Shown one piece after another: positions 43,978-52,434 of a stretch of DNA of 64,000 bases. A program made the translations under genes and the position numbers. How positions within the stretch are numbered: position 1 is the stretch's first letter; every line of letters begins with the position of its first letter. Below the pieces are notes generated by a model. It had not been told where the DNA came from. It ran no database searches and was given only the letters and a program-made list of their open reading frames with translations. This DNA comes from Bradyrhizobium quebecense (lineage in GTDB: Bacteria > Pseudomonadota > Alphaproteobacteria > Rhizobiales > Xanthobacteraceae), in NCBI RefSeq assembly GCF_013373795.3, contig NZ_CP088022.1:7750001-7814000 (forward strand). Reading direction: 5' to 3'.

Positions 43978-45006
43978 GTGAGAGAGATTATCCGTATTGG
44001 GATGGATACGTCGAAGCATATTTTTGTGCTGCATGGAGTTGACGCGGCGGAACAGCCGGTGTTGCGCAAGAAGCTGTCGCGCAAGCAGGTGCTTGAGTTT
44101 TTTGCCAAGCTTCCGCCGACCGTGATCGGGATGGAGGCCTGCGGGGCGGCTCATTACTGGGGGCGCGAGCTTGGCAAGCTTGGCCATGAGGTGAAGCTGA
44201 TAGCGCCGCAGTTGGTGAAGCCTTATGTGCTGCGGAACAAGAACGACGGGCGAGATGCGGATGGGGTGTGCGAAGCGATGGGCCGACCGCGGATGCGGTT
44301 TGTGCCGGTGAAGAGCGCCGAACAGCAGGCCGCGCTGATGCTTGCAGGTGTCCGCGATGGGCTGATCGGCCGCCGTACCCAGCTCAGCAATGCGATCCGC
44401 GGCTACGCGGCGGAGTTTGGCCTGATCGCGCCGAAGGGGTTGGACAAGATCGAGCCGCTGTTGGCCCGGATCACGCAGGACGAGAGCGTTCCCGCTATGG
44501 CGCGCGAGCTGTTCGCCATGCAGGGCCGTGACTATGCGCAGTTGCAGGGTGAGCTGAAGGCGGTCGAGGCCAGGCTGCTGGCCTGGCACCAGGCCAACGC
44601 CACAAGCCGTCGTCTGGCCCAGATCCCCTCGGTCGGTCCGATCATCGCGACCTCGCTTGTGATGAAGACGCCGGACCCGCACGCCTTCCGCTCCGGCCGC
44701 TTGTTCGCGGCCTGGCTCGGCCTGACGCCCAAGGACCATTCCACCGCCGGCAAAACCAGGCTCGGCAAGATCACCCGCGCTGGCGACGAGACCCTGCGTC
44801 GCCTGCTCGTGGCCGGGGCGACCGCGGTGATCCGGCAGGCAAGGCTCGGGCGCGGCCACCCCTCGCGCTGGCTCGTGGCGTTGCTCAGGCGCAAGCCGCC
44901 GAAGCTTGCGGCCGTGGCGCTCGCCAACAAGGTGGCCCGCATCGCCTGGAAGCTGATGGCGACCGGCGAGAGCTATGATGCCGCACGCATGAACGCTGTC
45001 ACCTAA
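43978..45006 (+). CDS. IS110/IS1111-family DEDD recombinase (transposase)
   Basis: A 342-residue protein. N-terminal RuvC-like DEDD domain: Asp10 (IGMDTSKH), Glu53 (GMEACGAAH), Asp90 and Asp93 (KNDGRDADG). C-terminal Transposase_20 domain with AQIPSVGPIIATSLV and the catalytic Ser255 in DHSTAGKTRLGKITRAGD. All five catalytic residues are present, so the copy may be active. GTG start at 43978 with AAGGAGACC upstream. Confidence 0.93.
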   Translation: MREIIRIGMDTSKHIFVLHGVDAAEQPVLRKKLSRKQVLEFFAKLPPTVIGMEACGAAHYWGRELGKLGHEVKLIAPQLVKPYVLRNKNDGRDADGVCEAMGRPRMRFVPVKSAEQQAALMLAGVRDGLIGRRTQLSNAIRGYAAEFGLIAPKGLDKIEPLLARITQDESVPAMARELFAMQGRDYAQLQGELKAVEARLLAWHQANATSRRLAQIPSVGPIIATSLVMKTPDPHAFRSGRLFAAWLGLTPKDHSTAGKTRLGKITRAGDETLRRLLVAGATAVIRQARLGRGHPSRWLVALLRRKPPKLAAVALANKVARIAWKLMATGESYDAARMNAVT

Positions 45007-45250
45007 CAGGTCGGCCGGCCGGACGTAGCGCTCGCCGGACGAACCGGAGCTGCAAGAGCAGATGGAATGATCGATCGATCCAGAACGCGAGACAAGCCGC
45101 GGGACCCATTGGCCTTCACAAGGTCGCCAGGTTGTTTGGCACTCGCGTCGCGGAAACCATCTTGGCCCAGCGATCAACACGATCGCATCAAACAGGCCGG
45201 ACATATGGATGACAGCGATCCGACCAATCCCAGAAAGCTCTTGTGCCACG
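45007..45250 (+). ncRNA. candidate bridge (seek) RNA of IS1111-type copy 1
   Basis: The 3' non-coding end of IS1111-group elements is where the guide RNA is encoded. Here GGGACCCAT (45101-45109) is the exact reverse complement of ATGGGTCCC, the right half of the occupied target, and ACCATC (45156-45161) is the reverse complement of GATGGT, the first six bases of the element. Target guide precedes donor guide, as in known bridge RNAs. Left-side guide segments could not be fixed with confidence, nor the exact RNA ends. A repeated GATCGATCGATC at about 45070 gives local dyad symmetry. Confidence 0.65.
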
Positions 45251-45351
45251 GGGGCCGTCCACATATGGGTCCCTGCTTTCGCAGGGACGACGTCGATTCC
45301 CGGTATGCTGAACCCCTTTATTTCATGGTCCGAGACCCCAGATAGAGCGCC

Positions 45352-46353
45352 ATGGTTTCACAATCCCCCGACATCAAAATTCAGGCCGAGACGCCCATTC
45401 GCGCGCCCTCGGCGGTTCCTGTTGACGATGCCGTGCTGGCCTTCGAGGTCGGTGCGCTGGACTTGCGCGGCCGGCTGACCCGGCTCGGCCCCGCGCTCGA
45501 CGAGATCCTGCACAAGCACGATTATCCGCCCGCGGTCGGCAAGCTGCTCGGTGAGGCCATCGTGCTCACCACGCTGCTCGGCTCCTCCGTCAAGTTCGAG
45601 GGCCGCTTCATCCTGCAGACCCGGACCGACGGTCCGGTCTCGCTCCTGATCGTCGATTTCCAGGCGCCCGACCGGCTGCGTGCCTATGCGCGCTACGATG
45701 TGGCGCGCCTCAAGGACGGGCAGAGTTCGGGTGAGCTGCTCGGCAAGGGCCACCTTGCAATGACGATCGATCAGGGCGCGAACACCAGCCGCTACCAGGG
45801 CCTGGTCGCGCTCGACGGCGGCGGCCTGGAAGAGGCGGCCCACGAATATTTCCTGCGCTCGGAGCAGATTCCGACGCGGGTGCGGCTCGCGGTCGGCGAG
45901 GAGATGCGCGGCGGCGAAGGCGGCAAGCTGCACTGGCGCGCCGGCGGCATCCTGCTGCAATTCCTGCCCAAGGCCCCCGAACGCGCCAAGCAGGCCGATC
46001 TGCATCCCGGCGATGCGCCGGAAGGCACGGCCACGCACAGCGTGCCGGATGACGACGCCTGGGTCGAGGGGCAGTCGCTGATCTCCACCGTTGAGGATGT
46101 CGAGCTGATCGATCCCGATCTCTCCGGCGAGCGGCTGCTGTACCGCCTGTTCCACGAACGCGGCGTGCGCGTCTTCAACCCGCAAACGCTGCGCGCGCAG
46201 TGCTCGTGCTCGCGCGATGCGGTGTCGTCGATGCTGAAGAGCTTTGCGCCGAACGATCGCGCCGAGATGGTCAAGGACGGCAAGGTGGTCGTGACTTGCG
46301 AGTTCTGCTCGTCGGTCTACGAATTCACGCCGCAGGAAGCCGGCGTCGAGTAG
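45352..46353 (+). CDS. hslO: Hsp33 redox-regulated chaperone
   Basis: A 333-residue Hsp33. The C-terminal redox switch CSC ... CEFC (CSCSRDAVSSML and VVTCEFCSSVYEF, about residues 283-325) binds zinc when reduced and activates the chaperone on oxidation. The N-terminal domain motif GEAIVLTTLLGSSVKFEG-like is conserved. ATG 45352, 87 bp downstream of the inserted IS1111-type element, so it may have lost read-through from argDF and depend on its own or an IS-derived promoter. Confidence 0.93.
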   Translation: MVSQSPDIKIQAETPIRAPSAVPVDDAVLAFEVGALDLRGRLTRLGPALDEILHKHDYPPAVGKLLGEAIVLTTLLGSSVKFEGRFILQTRTDGPVSLLIVDFQAPDRLRAYARYDVARLKDGQSSGELLGKGHLAMTIDQGANTSRYQGLVALDGGGLEEAAHEYFLRSEQIPTRVRLAVGEEMRGGEGGKLHWRAGGILLQFLPKAPERAKQADLHPGDAPEGTATHSVPDDDAWVEGQSLISTVEDVELIDPDLSGERLLYRLFHERGVRVFNPQTLRAQCSCSRDAVSSMLKSFAPNDRAEMVKDGKVVVTCEFCSSVYEFTPQEAGVE

Positions 46354-46390
46354 GCGGAAAACCGACCACGAGACCCGGCAACCAGGCCTG

Positions 46391-46621
46391 TCAGCTCAGC
46401 AAGGTGCGGGTCTTGCCGGCGGCGTCATAGATTTCGATCTGAAGCATCGGATACGACGCCTTCAGTTGTCGGCCAGACGCTTCAGCAGCCTCGGCGGTGT
46501 CGAACTCCGACTTGAAGTGTTTGTCGACGATGATCACGAAGCCTTCGGTGGGAGGCCGGTCGGCGCGCAGTGGCTTCTTCGGCTCTGTTTCTTCAATGGA
46601 GTGCAGGGTTTTCTTCGTCAT
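46391..46621 (-). CDS. hypothetical protein
   Basis: A 76-residue soluble protein with a basic/charged N-terminal third and an alpha-beta pattern (GFVIIVDKHFKSEF, then AAEASGRQLKASYPMLQIEIYD). No family recognised. A strong AGGAGG stands 6-8 bp before the ATG, and the downstream side is the convergent hslO. It heads away from a run of similar small genes on the same strand. Confidence 0.72.
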   Translation of the reverse strand: MTKKTLHSIEETEPKKPLRADRPPTEGFVIIVDKHFKSEFDTAEAAEASGRQLKASYPMLQIEIYDAAGKTRTLLS

Positions 46622-46642
46622 GGGAATCCTCCTGGATCGATC

Positions 46643-47014
46643 TCAACTCAGCCGGTGAAACGCGGGCGGCAGGGTCTCGCGCACGAGCCCGCTCAGATTC
46701 AAGGTCTCCCCGCTGTCGGTGATATCCGAGAACAGTACCTCGACATAGGGATGCTGGCGGTTGAACGCAGCACCGCGTTGGTATTTCGCACTGACGATCC
46801 GCTCGATCGCCGCCAGATTCAGCCTGCCGAGTGCGTTGTATTGATCGCGGAACAGGCTTTGATGTCCGCCGCGATGCTCGACAGACTCGGCCCAGACGTC
46901 CATCACCTTGCGGCCGATGAATGCCTCGGCCCGTTCATTTCCATCACGGGCGAGAAGTCGCAGCCCGTCCATGCTGTGCTGTCCGTCATCGACGTCAAAT
47001 TGGGTAAGTGACAT
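46643..47014 (-). CDS. hypothetical protein
   Basis: A 123-residue soluble protein. No motif recognised; the mid-part (DQYNALGRLNLAAIERIVSAKYQRG) looks helical and the segment EAFIGRKVMDVW resembles small rhizobial stress-type proteins. AGGAG precedes the ATG. It ends 21 bp before the next gene on the minus strand, so 47536-46391 is probably one small operon. Confidence 0.7.
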   Translation of the reverse strand: MSLTQFDVDDGQHSMDGLRLLARDGNERAEAFIGRKVMDVWAESVEHRGGHQSLFRDQYNALGRLNLAAIERIVSAKYQRGAAFNRQHPYVEVLFSDITDSGETLNLSGLVRETLPPAFHRLS

Positions 47015-47041
47015 GGTGAATCTCCTGTTGTCGTGGTTGGC

Positions 47042-47536
47042 TCACATCGGCAGTCCATCGGGGACTGCACCTCCTTCATTGTCCCATCGCGACAAAGCCG
47101 CAGCGCCCGATCTCGCGTCCTGACGCGCCTCCAGAACCTTGTCGCGACCGGCATCATCCTTGTGCTTGTGCAGGAAGCGCGCGATCTGCCCGCGGAGCGC
47201 CGACGTCTCCAACAGTTTTCCGACCGATCCGGCGGTGTCGAAGATTTCCCGCTGCAGCGCCTTCGGCAGCACGTTCCATTGCATGATGATGGCCGCGCCG
47301 AGGCACCGCAGAACGTACTCCTCTTCGGCGGCAAGGGCGGCGCCGCGAGAGCGGTCCTGCTCCGCGACGTTTATTGCGTTGTCGAAATTGTCCGCCAATT
47401 CTTGCTCGTTATCCGCGAGTGAAGCGAGGCGGTCTTGCTGCTCTTGAAACTTGCGGCTTTCGCCCTGACTGCTCGAACGCTTGATCAGTTCGCCGTATGC
47501 GGCTGCCTTGGTGCGGTACTGCTGAGATTTGAACAT
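47042..47536 (-). CDS. hypothetical helical protein
   Basis: A 164-residue protein rich in Gln, Glu, Lys, Arg and Ala, strongly helical (AAYGELIKRSSSQGESRKFQEQQDRL and QELADNFDNAINV), possibly coiled-coil. No known function. ATG 47536 with AAAGGGCCC upstream; the frame is open to 47851 but without start signals. First gene of the small minus-strand operon. Confidence 0.65.
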   Translation of the reverse strand: MFKSQQYRTKAAAYGELIKRSSSQGESRKFQEQQDRLASLADNEQELADNFDNAINVAEQDRSRGAALAAEEEYVLRCLGAAIIMQWNVLPKALQREIFDTAGSVGKLLETSALRGQIARFLHKHKDDAGRDKVLEARQDARSGAAALSRWDNEGGAVPDGLPM

Positions 47537-47860
47537 GGCGGGCCCTTTCCTTGGAGGTCTCCGCGCATTCCGACCAATCTCGATGGCTGACGAGGATTGA
47601 TTTGTATATGGGAGGCAAAGGGTCGAATAACGAGCACCGAGGCCACAAATCACCGGGCACAAGCCAATCGGATGGCGCGCGTGAATATCTGCACCGCGAC
47701 AACGTTCACCGCGGTCGCCAGTTCCTGAAGCAGAGTTGGAAGCAATGTCGAAGCCGTCGCTTGGTGAGAGGCGACCGGAGGCCGGGCCCCAGCGGCATCG
47801 GAAGAATTGCGGCCCCAGCCGGCCCCGTACTGTGGGGCCGCGTTTCCTCAAAATCGGCAG
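47537..47860. other. intergenic region
   Basis: 324 bp between two minus-strand genes. Short open frames occur on both strands but none has a ribosome binding site or protein-like composition. I see no repeat or hairpin of note. Confidence 0.4.
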
Positions 47861-48061
47861 TCAACTCGGCGTTCGCAGGCCGGGCGATGTCAGCCAATCA
47901 TTGATGTGCGAGGCGGTTTCGACCAGCCGGGCCTTGCGAAGCATCGCGTTGCGCTGAAGGCCGGGCAGGAATGGCTTCGCAGCATCTCCTATCCTCACGG
48001 CTTCCAACGCCGGCAGATCATGAGGCGGCGGTTCAGGCTGGCTGTGTTGAGCAGTCGGCAT
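47861..48061 (-). CDS. small hypothetical protein
   Basis: A 66-residue, proline-rich then amphipathic peptide (MPTAQHSQPEPPPHDLPALE ... NDWLTSPGL). CAGGAGAGC lies at good distance before ATG 48061. No homology recognised; called mainly from the ribosome binding site and the surrounding cluster of small genes. Confidence 0.5.
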   Translation of the reverse strand: MPTAQHSQPEPPPHDLPALEAVRIGDAAKPFLPGLQRNAMLRKARLVETASHINDWLTSPGLRTPS

Positions 48062-48228
48062 AAAGCTCTCCTGGTTACTGGCGGGAGCTTGCAGCACTCT
48101 CAGTCACCGGTATCGGCCAGAGGCGGAGCAGTGATCACCGCAGTAGATACCCCTTACGTCCGGTAGTCGACTCAATTCGCAGTCGGAGGGCAGCATATCC
48201 AGACTTTGGCGTGCGTTCGGGACGTCGG

Positions 48229-49026
48229 CTATGCGGTTGACGAAGTAAGAGAAGCCAATGGTGCGTCGAATGTGTACACGAAACCGGTCGGCTCATAGCT
48301 TAGCTGCACGTCGCCGCGCAGCTGCCTGCCGAGCGTTTCGATCAACCGTGTCCCGAAACTGCGCCGTTCCGGAGGGTGGACTGCCGGACCGTTCTTCTCG
48401 GTCCATGTCAGATGCAAGCGCTGTGTTGGTTGATCCAGCGTCCAACTGATGTCGATCCGCCCCTGTGGGGCGGACAGGGCGCCGAACTTCGTGGCGTTCG
48501 TGCAGAGCTCGTTGAGTGTCATTGCGATGGCAATGACGGCGCCCGACGTCATGCGAATACCGGGTCCTGAAATCGAGAATTTCGGTTCATCCGGATTGTT
48601 GAAGGCTTCGGTGGCGCCGCGGACGACCGTGCCGAGATCCGCGCTGCTCCATCTTGCCTGCAGCAGGAGATCGTGCGCCCGCCCGAGCGCCAGCAACCGG
48701 CCCTCGATGGCGTGCTGCGCATGTTCGACCCCTTCCAGGTTGCGCAGGCTCTGGGAGACAATGGCACCGACGGTTGCGATCGTATTCTTGATGCGGTGGT
48801 GCAGCTCCTCGAGGATCACCTTCTGCAGCTTGTCGGCCGCTTCGCGCTCCTTGGCGTCAAGGCCGGCCGCGGTCAGAAGACTCTGGGCATCGACCGCGGC
48901 CTGCGCGAGGAGAAGCCGAAGGCTGATATTCTCTTCCGCCACAACGTCCTGCAGCGGTGCCAAGCTGCTTGCAGCACGCGGGTCGGGGCGGAGGTCGGCT
49001 GGAGACATCACCGACCGTATCATCAT
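48229..49026 (-). CDS. HWE/HisKA_2-type sensor histidine kinase
   Basis: A 265-residue cytoplasmic kinase without a membrane segment. Phospho-acceptor region ILEELHHRIKNTIATVGAIVSQSLR, N box TLNELCTNATKFGALS, and the HWE-type WTEKNGPAV plus FGTRLIETL. Such kinases feed light, redox or general-stress circuits in alphaproteobacteria. An N-terminal ~60-residue helical stretch may be a signalling coil. Start is uncertain: ATG 49026 is used; the frame extends to 49134. Confidence 0.8.
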   Translation of the reverse strand: MMIRSVMSPADLRPDPRAASSLAPLQDVVAEENISLRLLLAQAAVDAQSLLTAAGLDAKEREAADKLQKVILEELHHRIKNTIATVGAIVSQSLRNLEGVEHAQHAIEGRLLALGRAHDLLLQARWSSADLGTVVRGATEAFNNPDEPKFSISGPGIRMTSGAVIAIAMTLNELCTNATKFGALSAPQGRIDISWTLDQPTQRLHLTWTEKNGPAVHPPERRSFGTRLIETLGRQLRGDVQLSYEPTGFVYTFDAPLASLTSSTA

Positions 49027-49314
49027 AAGCTGGCCCTTCGGCGAATGTTTTTCTGCGCAATCGGGCGAATCTGGACGTATCCGGCACGAAAAACGCGAGC
49101 GATTGCCCCGATACGTGCCGAGTGGGCTTGTCATTCGATAGCGGAGTATCCACCTGATCAGCAGCGCAACTGTATTGTTACAGCATCCCCCTTGCGGAAG
49201 CGCGAAGCCTTAGCTGCCAAATCTTGCAATCGATATTGACCAAACGTCACGTCGCTTCAATGCGCGCGTTACGGGTCGCGACAAGCCGTGGCAACAACCT
49301 GATAGGCCTTACCC

Positions 49315-49575
49315 ATGATTGAATTTCCAAATCATAGTCGTTCATACGACCAAACGCGGCGCGCCGTGCGGTTTTGGGGATATGACAGTGCTATTGAGGC
49401 ATCGTTCTTCGTCACCGAAGGCGCATTGAAGCGACTTCAATCGGATGTCTACCTCGACGAGCCGGGCCTTCTGCACGCCTTCGATGCCAACCGCGATCGG
49501 ATATGTGCCGCTGCGGCCAGGGTCTATGTCCGCGGAAGCAGGGGGTCCTACGATCTGGTCGCCGCGAATTTCTGA
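49315..49575 (+). CDS. DUF1488-family protein
   Basis: An 86-residue soluble protein. The pattern MIEFPNHSRSYDQTRRAVRF, EASFFVTEGALKRL and LLHAFDANRDRICAAAARVY matches the DUF1488 family as I know it from rhizobia. Function unknown. ATG 49315; the upstream 180 bp presumably hold its promoter and that of the divergent kinase. Confidence 0.75.
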   Translation: MIEFPNHSRSYDQTRRAVRFWGYDSAIEASFFVTEGALKRLQSDVYLDEPGLLHAFDANRDRICAAAARVYVRGSRGSYDLVAANF

Positions 49576-49667
49576 AACCGGCGGCTTCGATGGTCACACG
49601 CGACAATTTGGCAGATTGAGCGCGTCAGTCGCACACCACCCTTGCAAGCGATCAAAAGGAGGATGTC

Positions 49668-49790
49668 GTGGATACGAGCTTCCTACTGACTTTCCTGGCG
49701 TGCGGAGCAATCTTCGGGCTCTCGTTCGTTGCGATCGGGGCTTTCTGGCTCCTGGAGCGCATGCGAGGCGCCGGTGCCCCTCACTTGTGA
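49668..49790 (+). CDS. 40-residue membrane peptide
   Basis: GTG-initiated frame with AAAAGGAGGATGTC directly upstream, an unusually strong Shine-Dalgarno. The peptide is one hydrophobic helix (FLLTFLACGAIFGLSFVAIGAFWLL would span the membrane in two pieces) with a short basic tail (ERMRGAGAPHL). Likely a small membrane protein; function unknown. It lies 92 bp after the DUF1488 gene. Confidence 0.6.
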   Translation: MDTSFLLTFLACGAIFGLSFVAIGAFWLLERMRGAGAPHL

Positions 49791-49899
49791 AGGTGGGGCA
49801 GCCGTCCGGTGGACCCAGGTCCACGCCGTTCGAGATGCCGCGTCTCCAAAAGAAAGGCCGCGGATTGCTCCGCGGCCGTTCCGACGCCGATGCGTTTCC

Positions 49900-50223
49900 T
49901 CAGTAGCGGTCGGTCCCGATTCCGACGCTCACGCCCGGAGCGCGGAACCCGATGCCGCCACGCTCGTCATAGCCACGGCGCTCGATGTAGCGCTCGCGAG
50001 GTGCGTATCCGTATGAATCATCGGGCTCACGGACGATGACGCGGCGTTCGCCTCGTGCGCGCCAGCAACGGCCGGCTTCATCGCAAACCATGCGAACGTT
50101 CTGGATGTTGCTCTCCGGCCCGACCGACGCGCCGAGTGAAAGCGGTGCGGCGAAAGCCGTGCTTGTGGCAGTCATGACAAGGGCACTTGCGCCGGCTGCC
50201 AAATAGATCGCGAGCTTCTTCAT
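49900..50223 (-). CDS. secreted hypothetical protein
   Basis: A 107-residue exported protein: signal peptide 1-26 (MKKLAIYLAAGASALVMTA, cleavage near AFA-AP), then a Cys pair (MVCDEAGRCWRARG) and a Tyr/Arg-rich tail. This layout is common among small rhizobial periplasmic proteins with a C-x5-C disulfide. TTGGAG precedes the ATG. Confidence 0.75.
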   Translation of the reverse strand: MKKLAIYLAAGASALVMTATSTAFAAPLSLGASVGPESNIQNVRMVCDEAGRCWRARGERRVIVREPDDSYGYAPRERYIERRGYDERGGIGFRAPGVSVGIGTDRY

Positions 50224-50491
50224 ATGATTTCTCCAAAAAGTGCTTGTGTCAGGGAGCCAAGAGCCTCGCGAGCCATTGGTTCCTGGCGCCGGCCGGTCGA
50301 TTGCAGTGATCGCGTGGCGGCCGTGCCGCCCCAATGCGCAATGGCACGTTGAAATGATGAGGAACTGAGGCCGGCTGTGGGCGTCCGTCCGTCGGGCAAA
50401 TCAGAAAACCCGAAACTATTTCCATTATTCAGAAATTTGACGGCCCGCATCCCCGGTGACTGCTTGGAGCGCGGCGAGACTGACAGCGCGG

Positions 50492-50890
50492 CTAATTCAG
50501 CACCCTTTTCCCGTCCGGGCTCGGGCTATCCAGCGAGAACGTCGGCACGTCGATGTCGAAGCGTTCGCCGGCCTCGGTGACCATCTGGTAGCTGCCGGTC
50601 ATGAAGCCGGAGGCGGTCGGCAGCGGCACGCCTGAGGTGTATTCGAAACGCTCGCCGGGCGCGAGCACCGGCTGCTCGCCGACCACGCCCTCGCCACGCA
50701 CCTCCTGTCGGCGGCCGGTGGCGTCGGTGATGATCCAGTGCCGCGTCCGCAGCTGCACCGTTTCCGGGCCTGAATTGACGATCACGATCTTGTAGGACCA
50801 GAAAAATTCGCGCCGGTCGATCGACGAGCGCTCCGGCATGAAGTTCGGCTCGACGGTGACTTCGATCTGGCGGGTAACGGCGCGGTACAT
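50492..50890 (-). CDS. apaG: ApaG protein
   Basis: A 132-residue ApaG/CorD-type protein with a single fibronectin-III-like beta-sandwich: VTVEPNFMPERS, FFWSYKIVIVNSG, VQLRTRHWIITDATGR, GVVGEQPVLAPGERFEYTSG and MTGSYQMV are the family blocks. Its cellular role (linked to Co/Mg resistance in enterics) is unclear. ATG 50890 is chosen over the TTG at 50899. Confidence 0.92.
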   Translation of the reverse strand: MYRAVTRQIEVTVEPNFMPERSSIDRREFFWSYKIVIVNSGPETVQLRTRHWIITDATGRRQEVRGEGVVGEQPVLAPGERFEYTSGVPLPTASGFMTGSYQMVTEAGERFDIDVPTFSLDSPSPDGKRVLN

Positions 50891-51162
50891 ACGGCTCAAT
50901 CCGATGATCTCGGCGCAGAATCCGCTTTCGGCCGGATCATGCGCAAACAGGCACCCATCATAGCCAATTGGTCAGCCGGAACCAATCGCCGGGCAGGCCG
51001 TGAAAAGCCGGTCCCGGGACCGGCTGTTCATCGTGGTTTCAACATAGTTCCGCTCTAAAGCGCGGCCGCATGTCGCCGCACTCTGTGCTTTGTCGGCAAG
51101 TTGTGGACCGATATTATCTTTTCAGCACGACCTGCGGGCGCCCGCAGCAGACACGGTGTTTG

Positions 51163-52434
51163 ATGAGCTCGATTGCCGATCCCATAGCCGGTTCGCCGGT
51201 GGCTGACGCCAAAACCGGGGCAAAGGCCGAGGCCGAGGTCAAGGCGAAAGCCGTGGCGGCGGCGCCCGCGATCTCGCTGCCGGCGACCGGCGAGCGCGAA
51301 CTCCGGCTCGATCTGTTCCGTGGGCTCGCGCTGTGGCTGATCTTCATCGATCATCTGCCGACCAATCTCCTGACCTGGCTGACGATCCGCAACTACGGCT
51401 TCTCCGACGCCACCGAGATCTTCATTTTCATCTCCGGCTACACCGCCGCCTTCGTCTACGGCCGCGCGATGCTGGAGGGCGGCTTCGTGATCGCGACCGC
51501 GCGCATCCTGCGCCGGGTCTGGCAGATCTATGTCGCGCATGTCTTCCTGTTCACGATCTTCCTCGCCGAGATCTCCTATGTCGCGACCTCGTTCGAGAAC
51601 CCGCTCTACACCGAAGAGATGGGGATCATGGACTTCCTCAAGCAGCCCGACGTCACCATCGTGCAGGCGCTGCTGCTGCGCTTCCGTCCCGTCAACATGG
51701 ACGTGCTGCCGCTTTACATCGTGCTGATGCTGTTCCTGCCGCTGATCCTGTGGCTGATGAAGTGGAAGCCCGATGTCACGCTCGGCCTGTCGGTCCTGCT
51801 CTACGCGCTGACCTGGCAGTTCGATCTCTACCTCTCGGCCTATCCGAACGGCTTCTGGGCGTTCAACCCGTTCGCCTGGCAATTGCTGTTCGTGTTCGGC
51901 GCCTGGTGTGCGCTCGGCGGCGCGCGGCGGATGTCGCGCATCCTGTCGTCGAACATCACGATGTGGATCTGCATCGTCTACCTCGTCGCGGCGTTCTTCG
52001 TCACGCTGACCTGGTACGTGCCGCAGCTCGGCCACATCATGCCGAAGGTGATCGAGCAATGGATGTATCCGATCAACAAGACCGACCTGGACGTGTTGCG
52101 GTTCGCGCATTTCCTGGCGCTCGCCGCGCTCACCGTGCGCTTCCTGCCGAGGGACTGGCCGGGCTTGAAATCGCCCTGGCTGCGACCATTGATCCTGTGT
52201 GGCCAGCATTCGCTTGAGATATTCTGCCTCGGGGTCTTCCTCGCCTTTGCCGGTCACTTCGTGCTTGCCGAAGTATCTGGCGGTGCCGCACTGCACGCCT
52301 TGATCAGCGTTTGCGGCATCCTCATCATGTGCGGCATGGCGTGGATTATTTCGTGGTACAAGCACTCCGCCGAAAAAGGCGCCTCGAAAAAAGGCGCCGG
52401 CGGCAGCGCCGATATGGCGGGAGGGGGAGCATGA
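51163..52434 (+). CDS. OpgC-like membrane acyltransferase
   Basis: A 423-residue membrane protein with about ten transmembrane helices after a ~35-residue polar, Ala/Lys-rich N-terminus. RLDLFRGLALWLIFIDHL carries the family's conserved Arg and His, and SGYTAAFVYGRAML follows. OpgC proteins transfer succinyl groups to periplasmic or secreted glucans. It overlaps the next gene by 4 bp, and two SGNH-like proteins follow, as expected for a glycan acylation module. Start ATG 51163. Confidence 0.85.
   Translation: MSSIADPIAGSPVADAKTGAKAEAEVKAKAVAAAPAISLPATGERELRLDLFRGLALWLIFIDHLPTNLLTWLTIRNYGFSDATEIFIFISGYTAAFVYGRAMLEGGFVIATARILRRVWQIYVAHVFLFTIFLAEISYVATSFENPLYTEEMGIMDFLKQPDVTIVQALLLRFRPVNMDVLPLYIVLMLFLPLILWLMKWKPDVTLGLSVLLYALTWQFDLYLSAYPNGFWAFNPFAWQLLFVFGAWCALGGARRMSRILSSNITMWICIVYLVAAFFVTLTWYVPQLGHIMPKVIEQWMYPINKTDLDVLRFAHFLALAALTVRFLPRDWPGLKSPWLRPLILCGQHSLEIFCLGVFLAFAGHFVLAEVSGGAALHALISVCGILIMCGMAWIISWYKHSAEKGASKKGAGGSADMAGGGA

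Larger units (their letters stand above)
43902..45264 (+). mobile_element. IS110-family element, IS1111 group, copy 1
   Basis: About 1363 bp. Sub-terminal inverted repeats TGGACGGCCCC (43909-43919) and GGGGCCGTCCA (45251-45261) lie 7 bp from the left and 3 bp from the right end, the asymmetric layout specific to the IS1111 group. The element carries one transposase gene and a 258-bp 3' non-coding end. Copy 2 at 58778-60140 is identical as far as I could compare except G/A at 45251/60127. Ends are defined by comparing both copies and the unoccupied repeat, to within 1-2 bp. Confidence 0.88.
43792..45292. repeat. palindromic repeat R1, copy 2, split by the IS1111-type element
   Basis: Left part 43792-43901 starts GTCGTCCCTGCC, carries the GTGCGCAATTGCGCAC core, CAGGGACCCATAC and ends CTGTGGTT. 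Right part 45265-45292 resumes ATGGGTCCCTGCTTTCGCAGGGACGACG. Joined they give the R1 junction GTGGTTATGGGTCCC seen uninterrupted at 1475-1489. Confidence 0.8.

Noticed and set aside
45067..45345. 92-residue open frame after the IS1111 transposase (and its copy at 59943)
   Set aside because: It runs across the guide-like region and the element border into host repeat DNA, so it is not a conserved gene.
46391..50223. EcfG-type general stress promoters (GGAAC-N16/17-CGTT) before the small genes
   Set aside because: I looked upstream of each start and found no convincing match.
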